Below, piece after piece: positions 1 to 4,951 of a stretch of DNA of 5,632 nt; position 1 is the first letter of the stretch, and each line of letters opens with the position of its first letter. Under the pieces are notes generated by a model. It saw only the letters and a program-made list of their open reading frames with translations, was not told the DNA's origin and ran no database searches. The stretch is from Gammaproteobacteria bacterium (GTDB taxonomy: Bacteria; Pseudomonadota; Gammaproteobacteria; UBA6429; Thiohalophilaceae): contig JAADGZ010000233.1 in the NCBI GenBank assembly GCA_013152045.1, positions 1-5,632 of the forward strand. The letters are read 5' to 3'. Made by a program: the position numbers and the translations under genes.

Positions 1-69
1 GCTTTGCTCTACCGATCCTGCGCGTCCTTGAAAAAAAGGTAGGATGGGTAGAGCGAAGCGAAACCCATC
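1..69. repeat. Inverted pair of REP-like dispersed repeat units (left unit cut by window edge)
   Basis: Positions 39-59 are complementary to positions 1-21: 18 Watson-Crick pairs, two G-U pairs (5/55 and 20/40, both allowed only in plus-strand RNA) and one mismatch (14/46). The loop is 22-38. The right unit continues to 69 and has its own dyad, GATGGGT (43-49) with ACCCATC (63-69). The GATGGGT ... GCGAAGCG ... ACCCATC pattern resembles short dispersed intergenic repeats that I recall from many proteobacterial genomes; this is recognition from memory, not a database match. Two copies in opposite orientation make a BIME-like unit. It lies just 3' of the vanZ-like gene, a usual place for such elements. 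The left copy probably continues beyond the window. Confidence 0.6.
31..69 (-). terminator. Possible intrinsic terminator of the minus-strand vanZ-like gene
   Basis: Read on the minus strand, a 7-bp GC-containing stem (69-63 with 49-43) forms 22 bases after the VanZ stop. It is followed, after five bases, by seven T residues (complement of the A-run 31-37). The hairpin plus U-tract is terminator-like. However, the five-base gap and the 13-base loop are poorer than in a standard Rho-independent terminator. The stem is also part of the repeat, so termination may be incidental. Confidence 0.3.
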
Positions 70-91
70 AATTCAATCTGGCTTATCACCT

Positions 92-478
92 TCAAGCTTT
101 TATGACGCGTTGTTCAAACCGCTGTAACAAGAGCGCCATGGATCCCTGTGATAGCAACAGGCCGATAAAAACACCGCTGCTGTTGGCGGCCATATCGGCG
201 TAGGAGTAGGTGCGAAACCCCGTCATACCCTGCAACACTTCTAGCAAAACACCCATCAAGATAAATCCCAGCATGAGCCACAGGCGGGGTTTCCATTGAA
301 TGTAGATTTGGGAAAACCAGCTCATGAGCAGGCCATAAGCAAAAAGATGCTCGATTTTGTCACCGTTGTCGATGCCGGTATCGGGTGGATTGGGCATCAG
401 CGACAGGTACCAGATCAGGGCAATGAGTAGTCCACCCAGAGTCAGCCAGAGAGAGCTATATTTCAGTTGTGGATTCAT
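92..478 (-). CDS. VanZ-family integral membrane protein
   Basis: Protein of 128 residues with four predicted membrane segments at about residues 9-28, 45-58, 65-81 and 100-117. VanZ-like features are D40-K41-x-x-H44 after the first helix, E80-x-x-Q83 at the end of the third, and R89 ... D95-x-x-A98-N99-x-x-G102 before the last. This is the usual layout of the short single-domain VanZ proteins common in proteobacteria. VanZ itself gives low-level teicoplanin resistance in enterococci. The role of the proteobacterial relatives is not established, and resistance should not be inferred here. The ATG at 478 gives a family-sized protein, although no clear Shine-Dalgarno sequence precedes it. It is the last gene of a three-gene minus-strand run, 39 bp after the CDF exporter gene, and may be cotranscribed with it. 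It ends next to the repeat hairpin at 1-69. Confidence 0.82.
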   Translation of the reverse strand: MNPQLKYSSLWLTLGGLLIALIWYLSLMPNPPDTGIDNGDKIEHLFAYGLLMSWFSQIYIQWKPRLWLMLGFILMGVLLEVLQGMTGFRTYSYADMAANSSGVFIGLLLSQGSMALLLQRFEQRVIKA

Positions 479-517
479 TTGATGGTTTCGTTTTTACTGA
501 CGTTAAAATGTCAGCAA

Positions 518-1414
518 TCAACAATCAACTTCGCCGCAATGATCCATTTCGAATTCCAGGGTCGAATGAACAATGGAAAATTCCTGCTTGAGTGCTGCTT
601 TCAAGGCTTTTTTGGTGTTTTCTAGCTGCTCAAAATCATCAATGACCACATGCGCTTCAAGCGCATTTTTATGCTCGTCGAGTTGCCAGAGATGAACATG
701 ATGAACATTTGAAACCTGCTTGATATTTTCCATCAGCTTGATCACGTCTTCAATGGCAATATCTTCCGGCGTACCTTCCATGAGGATGTGGATGGTGCTG
801 GGCAACAGGGTCGAAGCCTGATAAAGCACATAGCCCGCAATCATCAGGGTCAGCAGGGTATCTGTCCAGTACCAGCCGTAGAGCAAAATAAGGCTGCCGG
901 CAATGATGACGCCAACCGAGGCCAGGGCATCGGATACATTGTGCAGAAAAGCAGCGCGGATATTCAGGCTGTTCTTGGACATGCTGTAGGTCAGTACTGC
1001 GGTGGCTATATCGATTATCAGGGCAACACTGGCGACAATAATCACCATCCAGCCCTCAATAGCCTGTGGTTCATAAAGACGCCAGAGTGCTTCATAGATG
1101 AGATAGAAACCCACAATCACCAGAATAACCAGGTTAATCAGGGCGGCGATAACTTCGGCGCGTTTGAAGCCGAAGGTCTTGAAGTAATCGGGTGGTTGTC
1201 GGCCAATTTTGCGCGCCACCCAGGCAATCAGCAGTGAGGCGGCGTCACTGAAATTGTGCAGGGCATCAGCGATCAGGGCCAGGCTGCCGGAGGCGATGCC
1301 ACCGACTATCTGCGCCAGAGTTAATAGCAGATTGATGACAATGGCCCAGAGCAGGCGGCGATCGTTCATCGTGTCGGTGTCGTGATGATGATGGTGGTGG
1401 TGAGTGTGTCCCAT
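518..1414 (-). CDS. Cation diffusion facilitator (CzcD/ZitB-type) divalent metal exporter
   Basis: Protein of 298 residues, normal length for the family. It has an N-terminal His-rich tail (H3, H5-H11), then six membrane segments at about 22-42, 47-67, 87-105, 122-143, 153-180 and 182-200, then a cytoplasmic C-terminal domain. The transport-site motifs are present: H53-x3-D57 (HNFSD) in helix 2 and H158-x3-D162 (HNVSD) in helix 5. The two His/two Asp site is typical of Zn/Cd exporters, which exchange metal for protons across the inner membrane. The conserved FGFKRAE stretch (81-87) between helices 2 and 3 is also present. The C-terminal domain has a His-rich VHHVHLW patch, and the tail has C293 and C298. 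The start at 1414 includes the His tail and is preceded by a weak AGAGAG ribosome site; Met16 is the alternative start. Zinc is the likeliest substrate, but cadmium, cobalt or others cannot be excluded. No metal-sensor gene is adjacent. Confidence 0.93.
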   Translation of the reverse strand: MGHTHHHHHHHDTDTMNDRRLLWAIVINLLLTLAQIVGGIASGSLALIADALHNFSDAASLLIAWVARKIGRQPPDYFKTFGFKRAEVIAALINLVILVIVGFYLIYEALWRLYEPQAIEGWMVIIVASVALIIDIATAVLTYSMSKNSLNIRAAFLHNVSDALASVGVIIAGSLILLYGWYWTDTLLTLMIAGYVLYQASTLLPSTIHILMEGTPEDIAIEDVIKLMENIKQVSNVHHVHLWQLDEHKNALEAHVVIDDFEQLENTKKALKAALKQEFSIVHSTLEFEMDHCGEVDC

Positions 1415-1431
1415 GTTCTCTCTAACTTGAC

Positions 1432-1456
1432 TTAATCATAAATTGTAGCGGATTAA
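1432..1456 (-). promoter_or_regulatory. Candidate promoter -10 with flanking inverted repeat upstream of the CDF gene
   Basis: On the minus strand the complement of 1442-1447 reads TACAAT, a five-of-six match to the sigma-70 -10 box. It would give a leader of roughly 20 bases before the ATG at 1414. It is bracketed by an inverted repeat, TTAATC (1432-1437) and GATTAA (1451-1456), which could be an operator. I see no good -35 box at normal spacing, so the call is weak. If real, the exporter could be transcribed independently of the methyltransferase gene upstream. Confidence 0.27.
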
Positions 1457-1474
1457 TGTGAAACTAAGACAGCT

Positions 1475-2689
1475 TCATAAACGTTCCCGCATATCCCGTA
1501 ACATGAAACCTGGCAAGCTGACTGTACAATTCTTTCGCAGCCCCATGACCTTGAAGGTTTCCCCCATTTCCTCGGGTAGAGTGAGTTTTTTAATCTGGTT
1601 GCTGTAATCGAGCTGAATCAGGCGGTCTGTTTGCTCTGCTAGCCAGTCGGTGATGCCGCTGCCGAGCAGAAAGTGTGCCTGAGTGGTGTAGCCCGCTACC
1701 TCTAGTCCTGCTGCCAGCGCGGCATCGGCAATGGCGGTAAAATCTACATGTGCGGTGATGTCCTGCAAACCGGGATAAAAAAACGGATCATCATGTCGGC
1801 GATGGCGATAATGGCAGCTTAGTGTGCCGTTATTGCGCTGGGCATGATAGTACACCGACCTTGGTTGACCATAGTCCAACAATAATATCATGCCCGAGGT
1901 TAACGTTTTTGCAGCAGCATGGATCCAGTCCTCAGCGGCAAATAAAATTTCAGAGGCATAGCCCTCAGCAAAGCGTCCATTATCTTTTTCAATTTCACCT
2001 ATGCGCTTAATCAGTCTTTCGCTGCCTGGTTGGCTTTGCCAGATGAAGTCATTATCACGGTGCGTGACAGATAGTTCCCTGGCTTCGTCGGCCTCAATGA
2101 TAAAGCGGTGTGCGGGCAGGGCATCCAGTAATTCATTGGCGAGGATCAGTCCCTTAAAATTTTGTGGTAGCTGATCACACCAGTGAACCCGCACCGCCAG
2201 ATCAGGTACCTGCTCATTCAGGGTCTGTTGCTGACGCTGGCGCAGTTCGGCGCTAAGTTCCAGAATATGGTATTGCTCTGGCAGGGCGTGATCGGCCGCC
2301 AATTGTGCAAGAATGGTGGCAGCCATTATGCCGCTGCCTGCGCCCACTTCAAGAATTTCGCCCTTCTCGACAGTATTAAGGACGGACTGGCTGACGCGCG
2401 CCAGAGTGCGGGAAAATAGTTCGGAGATCTCCGCTGCGGTTACAAAATCTCCCGCTGCCCCCAGTTTGCGGCTACCGGCACTGTAGTAACCCAGGCCCGG
2501 TTCATACAGAGCCATGTTCATATATTCCCAGAAGGGCAACGAGCCACCGGTCACGTTCATTGCCGCTGTAATTCGTGCAGATAATTCTGCGCTCAGAGCC
2601 TGTGCATCGGCCGATGGTAGCGGCAGTGATGATAATAATTTTTGTGTCTTACGCAGGCGAGCGGAAAAATCATTCTGTTGCATGATCAT
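1475..2689 (-). CDS. MidA/NDUFAF7-type class I SAM-dependent methyltransferase
   Basis: Protein of 404 residues, the usual size for bacterial members of this family (formerly DUF185). Family blocks appear in order: PFWEYMNMALYEPGLGYY (about 52-69), GDFVTAAEISELF (about 80-92) and the SAM-binding motif I EVGAGSG (114-120). These are followed by ANELLDALP (about 184-192), LLLDYG (about 270), and a GTLSCHYRHRRHDDP ... PGLQDITAHVDF block (about 288-318) diagnostic of the family. The mitochondrial homologue NDUFAF7 dimethylates an arginine of a complex I subunit (NDUFS2). The bacterial substrate is not established, so arginine methylation of a partner protein is only an inference. ATG codons lie at 2689 and 2683, and the site upstream is weak. 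It is divergent from the pteridine reductase gene across 63 bp and is the first gene of the minus-strand run. No terminator is evident before the CDF gene 60 bp downstream. Confidence 0.9.
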   Translation of the reverse strand: MIMQQNDFSARLRKTQKLLSSLPLPSADAQALSAELSARITAAMNVTGGSLPFWEYMNMALYEPGLGYYSAGSRKLGAAGDFVTAAEISELFSRTLARVSQSVLNTVEKGEILEVGAGSGIMAATILAQLAADHALPEQYHILELSAELRQRQQQTLNEQVPDLAVRVHWCDQLPQNFKGLILANELLDALPAHRFIIEADEARELSVTHRDNDFIWQSQPGSERLIKRIGEIEKDNGRFAEGYASEILFAAEDWIHAAAKTLTSGMILLLDYGQPRSVYYHAQRNNGTLSCHYRHRRHDDPFFYPGLQDITAHVDFTAIADAALAAGLEVAGYTTQAHFLLGSGITDWLAEQTDRLIQLDYSNQIKKLTLPEEMGETFKVMGLRKNCTVSLPGFMLRDMRERL

Positions 2690-2752
2690 TTACAGTGTTT
2701 TGTCCTGTGAATCTGAGTTACAGTGGAGCATTAGCTGGAGGATACCACAGGC
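2690..2752. promoter_or_regulatory. Divergent intergenic region between methyltransferase and pteridine reductase genes
   Basis: These 63 bp must contain the start signals of both divergent genes. I see no convincing -35/-10 pair on either strand. Two perfect copies of TTACAGTG occur at 2690-2697 and 2718-2725, 28 bp apart. A short CTGT/ACAG dyad (2705-2708 and 2720-2723) lies between and within them. The plus-strand gene has a clear ribosome site, TGGAGGA (2736-2742), ten bases before its ATG, which supports the start at 2753. Confidence 0.45.
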
Positions 2753-3487
2753 ATGCTTGGCAATAAGGTTGCATTGATTACGGGCGCTGCCCACCGCATT
2801 GGCGCAAGCACGGCCCAACTGCTGCATGCCGAGGGCATGAATCTGGTGCTGCATTATCGCAGCTCGCGCGAAGCCGCGCAGAAGTTGCAGGAAAAAATGC
2901 TCGAGAAGCGGCCTGATTCGGTTATTCTGGTGCAGACTGATCTGCACAAAATTGATAATTTGCCCGCGCTAGTTAAAGAGGCTACCGATGCCTGGGGACG
3001 TCTGGATGTGTTGATCAACAATGCTTCTAGCTTTTATCAAACCCCGATTAACAAGGTTAGTGAAAAACAGTGGGATGATCTGATGGGCACCAACCTTAAA
3101 GCGCCTTTTTTTCTTTCTCAGGCAGCGGCGGGGCAATTGAAAAAAAACCATGGTTGCATCATCAACATGGTGGACATTCATGCCGAACGTCCACTCAAGG
3201 GTTACCCGGTGTATAGCATGGCCAAGGCTGGTTTGGTGATGATGACGCGGGCACTGGCCTGTGAGCTTGGTCCAGAAGTCCGGGTTAACGGGGTAGCACC
3301 TGGGGCCATTCTGTGGCCGGAAAATACCGATGATATTACCAAGCAGCGTATCGTTTCTCGAACCTTCCTCAAACGTAAAGGTGATTCCAATGACATTGCC
3401 AGTGCGATTCTGTATCTGATTCGCGATGCCCGTTACATGACCGGGCAAGTACTGACTATCGATGGAGGTCGTAGTTTGAATTCCTGA
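2753..3487 (+). CDS. Pteridine reductase (short-chain dehydrogenase/reductase family)
   Basis: Protein of 244 residues with a complete Rossmann SDR fold. The cofactor loop is TGAAHRIG (10-17); the Arg at position 15 is characteristic of the pteridine reductase branch and favours NADPH. The HYRSS segment (34-38) follows strand 2, and NNAS is at 89-92. The catalytic set is D141-Y154-K158. Its 13- and 4-residue spacing equals that of Asp181/Tyr194/Lys198 in Leishmania PTR1, with Asp replacing the usual SDR serine. The PGAILWPE segment after strand 6 and the final TIDGG are also typical of bacterial pteridine reductases. The enzyme should reduce dihydropterins, dihydrobiopterin-like compounds or dihydrofolate to tetrahydro forms in the cytosol; E. 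coli FolM, a dihydromonapterin reductase, is a functional parallel. The start is supported by the SD at 2736-2742. It lies 54 bp upstream of a secreted-protein gene on the same strand and 0.5 kb from folK on the other strand. The exact substrate is uncertain. Confidence 0.92.
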   Translation: MLGNKVALITGAAHRIGASTAQLLHAEGMNLVLHYRSSREAAQKLQEKMLEKRPDSVILVQTDLHKIDNLPALVKEATDAWGRLDVLINNASSFYQTPINKVSEKQWDDLMGTNLKAPFFLSQAAAGQLKKNHGCIINMVDIHAERPLKGYPVYSMAKAGLVMMTRALACELGPEVRVNGVAPGAILWPENTDDITKQRIVSRTFLKRKGDSNDIASAILYLIRDARYMTGQVLTIDGGRSLNS

Positions 3488-3528
3488 TTTATCCTGCCAC
3501 TTTGTAACTGGCGTATTTCTTTGCTGAT

Positions 3529-3534
3529 AAGGAG
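3529..3534 (+). promoter_or_regulatory. Strong Shine-Dalgarno site fixing the start of the small secreted protein
   Basis: AAGGAG ends seven bases before the ATG at 3542. It selects this start over an in-frame TTG at 3521, which has no site and would add seven residues ahead of the signal peptide. Confidence 0.85.
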
Positions 3535-3541
3535 AAGAGCC

Positions 3542-4012
3542 ATGAACTATCTGTCTACCGTTTTGTCCGCGTTTGTTTTATTTTCTATTTCCACTACAGT
3601 CTTTGCCGAAAGGATCAAAACCGGCGACTGGACAGTGGATTATTCCAATGCCTTTAACGAAGCTTATACCGAAAATGCAGCGGGTAAATCCATTGGTTTC
3701 TGGTGTAGTACGGATGAAAACAACTGTTTTTTCTATTTGCGTACAAACACCCGTTGCAAGGAAGACAGCCGACCGATTATTGCCGCAAAGACGGATGCGG
3801 GTTCAATTAAAATTGAACTGCTCTGCCACAAGGTTGCGCATGAAGGCGATTACCACTATCTCTATTTTTTCACTGATACCGCGCGTATCAAAGCCCTGTT
3901 GGAAGAACGTTACTATATTGAATTATCCCTGCCGGATGTGGGTAAGCAGCGCTTCAGTCTGAAGGGCTCAAAAATATCTATTCGCAAGGTCAGTGAGTCA
4001 GCGGGGAAATAA
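3542..4012 (+). CDS. Small secreted/periplasmic four-cysteine protein, function unknown
   Basis: I do not recognise this family. The protein is 156 residues from the ATG chosen by its strong SD. Residues 1-22 look like a Sec signal peptide: a hydrophobic core LSAFVLFSISTTV and a V-F-A cleavage site before E23. The n-region (MNYLS) lacks the usual Lys or Arg. The mature part of about 134 residues starts with RIKTGDWTVDYS and holds exactly four cysteines, C55, C62, C72 and C95. They could form two disulfides in the periplasm. The rest alternates polar and hydrophobic residues in a beta-rich pattern, with a final RFSLKGSKISIRKV strand-like segment. There is no lipobox, no second membrane helix and no catalytic motif. 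It follows the pteridine reductase by 54 bp without a clear terminator, so cotranscription is possible. Its 3' end overlaps the 3' end of folK. The start and reality as a gene are well supported; the function is open. Confidence 0.85.
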   Translation: MNYLSTVLSAFVLFSISTTVFAERIKTGDWTVDYSNAFNEAYTENAAGKSIGFWCSTDENNCFFYLRTNTRCKEDSRPIIAAKTDAGSIKIELLCHKVAHEGDYHYLYFFTDTARIKALLEERYYIELSLPDVGKQRFSLKGSKISIRKVSESAGK

Positions 4013-4492
4013 AAGCTCAACCGGCCACAGCGCCTGGGAAGATTTGTCATAATTTTCCCAGAGTTCGGCCATCGTCTGGTTAGTCAGCGGATGGCGGCGG
4101 GTCGAGTCGAGTTCCGCCAGAGGCCAGAGTACAAACGCATTTTTTGTGATTTCATCACGCGGAATCTGTAGCTTGCCTTCGTTTATGATCAGATCATCAT
4201 AAAGCAGCAGATCCAGATCCACCGTGCGGGGAGAAAAACGAGGGCCGTTACGTAAGCGACCGTGTCGATCCTCGATATCATGCAGTACGGCGGATACCGT
4301 TTGCACATCTTCATCGGTGTCGATCCCCGCGACCATATTGAGGAAGTTATTGCCTTTAAACCCGACTGCCTCGCTTTCATATACCGATGACAGCATTACC
4401 TTGCCATAATGCTGGCGCAATTCTGCTACCGCGAGACGGATGTGTTTTTCAGCCTCAATGTTGCTGCCGATGCTGATATAGATCCGGGACAT
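3998..4492 (-). CDS. folK: 2-amino-4-hydroxy-6-hydroxymethyldihydropteridine diphosphokinase (HPPK)
   Basis: Protein of 164 residues, normal for HPPK. It transfers pyrophosphate from ATP to 6-hydroxymethyl-7,8-dihydropterin, the step before dihydropteroate synthase in folate synthesis, in the cytosol. Motifs are the N-terminal YISIGSN (5-11), the SSVYES segment (35-40), FLNMVAGI (50-57) and the signature RFSPRTVDLDLLLY (85-98). D92 and D94 are the two Mg-binding aspartates, equivalent to Asp95 and Asp97 of E. coli HPPK; R89 sits in the ATP/pterin-binding loop. The later IPRDEITKNAFVLWPLAEL block is also standard. Only five bases separate the folB stop from its ATG, and there is no good ribosome site, so translation is probably coupled to folB. 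Its last 15 bp overlap the opposite-strand secreted-protein gene. Confidence 0.96.
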   Translation of the reverse strand: MSRIYISIGSNIEAEKHIRLAVAELRQHYGKVMLSSVYESEAVGFKGNNFLNMVAGIDTDEDVQTVSAVLHDIEDRHGRLRNGPRFSPRTVDLDLLLYDDLIINEGKLQIPRDEITKNAFVLWPLAELDSTRRHPLTNQTMAELWENYDKSSQALWPVELLFPR

Positions 4493-4497
4493 AAGTG

Positions 4498-4860
4498 TTA
4501 CCGATCAGGCTTGATGCCGCGCTCGATGATCACGCCAACACCGCCAGCGCCGCGTATGGCACCCTGCTTGTTGAGGCGCAGGCGCAGCCAGGGGACCTTG
4601 AATTCGTGCAAAACAATATCAGTAATCCGCTCCGCCAGGGTTTCCACCAGCTGAAATTCACTCTCGCCAACAAAGCTGATTAGGCGTTTGGCGACGGCCT
4701 TGTAGTTCAGGGTATCTTCGATCTTGTCACTAACCGCCGCTTTGGCAATGTCGGTGGCCATCTCCAGATCCAGGCTGACCACCTGTTTGACCTCGCGTTC
4801 CCAGTCATAAATTCCAATAATGGTCTCAATACGTAAATCGTTCAGGTAAATAATATCCAT
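4498..4860 (-). CDS. folB: Dihydroneopterin aldolase
   Basis: Protein of 120 residues starting MDIIYLNDLRIETIIGIYDWE, aligning from its first residue with E. coli FolB. It cleaves 7,8-dihydroneopterin to 6-hydroxymethyl-7,8-dihydropterin and glycolaldehyde, supplying the FolK substrate; the enzyme family forms octamers in the cytosol. The active-site residues E21, Y53 and K98 fall at the same numbers as in the E. coli enzyme. E73 in the LVE segment matches the pterin-anchoring glutamate, and the C-terminal GVGVIIERG is typical. The start at 4860 is chosen from this alignment. An upstream start at 4896 would add 12 residues read out of the 7-bp repeat array and is rejected. No Shine-Dalgarno sequence precedes the ATG. 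It is the first gene of a folB-folK pair and is divergent from plsY. Confidence 0.96.
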   Translation of the reverse strand: MDIIYLNDLRIETIIGIYDWEREVKQVVSLDLEMATDIAKAAVSDKIEDTLNYKAVAKRLISFVGESEFQLVETLAERITDIVLHEFKVPWLRLRLNKQGAIRGAGGVGVIIERGIKPDR

Positions 4861-4951
4861 TATGGAAAGGTACAAGATACAAGATACAAAACACAAGGAA
4901 GCGCACTGATTTTTCTTGTGTTTTTACCCTTTTCCCTTGTACCTTTTACAT
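4861..4951. repeat. Inverted arrays of 7-bp repeats filling the folB/plsY divergent intergenic region
   Basis: The left arm (4864-4898) reads as five successive heptads: GGAAAGG, TACAAGA, TACAAGA, TACAAAA, CACAAGG. The right arm (4914-4948) in the opposite sense is TCTTGTG, TTTTTAC, CCTTTTC, CCTTGTA, CCTTTTA. The arms flank a 15-base centre (4899-4913) and are exact mirror partners in length. Inverted matches include AAAGGTACAAG (4867-4877, and its complement 4936-4946, where it is perfect over 11 bp) and AAAACACAAG (4888-4897 with 4915-4924). The folB and plsY start codons both begin 46 bases from the dyad centre at 4906. The consensus unit is about YCTTGTA, read toward each gene. The region must contain both promoters, but I see no convincing -35/-10 pair and no ribosome site. 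Function is unknown; a shared operator or a dispersed repeat array are both possible. Confidence 0.75.

Noticed and set aside
92..478. Glycopeptide resistance gene
   Set aside because: Short VanZ-family proteins are widespread in proteobacteria without any van cluster; nothing nearby supports a resistance role.
497..514. Terminator between the CDF and VanZ genes (CTGAC/GTCAG hairpin)
   Set aside because: The stem is only 5 bp, and in the minus-strand transcript it is followed by A residues, not a U-tract.
788..1237. 149-codon plus-strand open frame opposite the CDF gene
   Set aside because: It lies wholly antisense to a confidently assigned transporter, has a low-complexity Gln/Asn/His-rich translation and no ribosome site; it is a shadow of the real gene.
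2969..3448. 159-codon minus-strand open frame opposite the pteridine reductase
   Set aside because: It is antisense to a gene with a complete catalytic set, and its translation shows no domain-like pattern.
3496..3512. Terminator after the pteridine reductase (GCCA/TGGC hairpin)
   Set aside because: The stem is only 4 bp with an interrupted extension and no continuous T-run; read-through into the next gene is more likely.
3573..3962. 129-codon plus-strand frame overlapping the secreted-protein gene
   Set aside because: It is a frame-shifted reading of the same DNA without a ribosome site; the other frame has a strong SD and a signal peptide.
4861..4896. N-terminal extension of FolB (start at 4896)
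   Set aside because: The 12 extra residues are translation of the heptad repeat, and family alignment begins at the ATG at 4860.
4864..4948. CRISPR array
   Set aside because: Units are only 7 bp, contiguous and inverted about a centre, with no spacers and no cas genes.
4916..4951. N-terminal extension of PlsY (TTG start at 4916)
   Set aside because: The extra residues come from the repeat array, and the standard PlsY N-terminus begins at the ATG at 4952.
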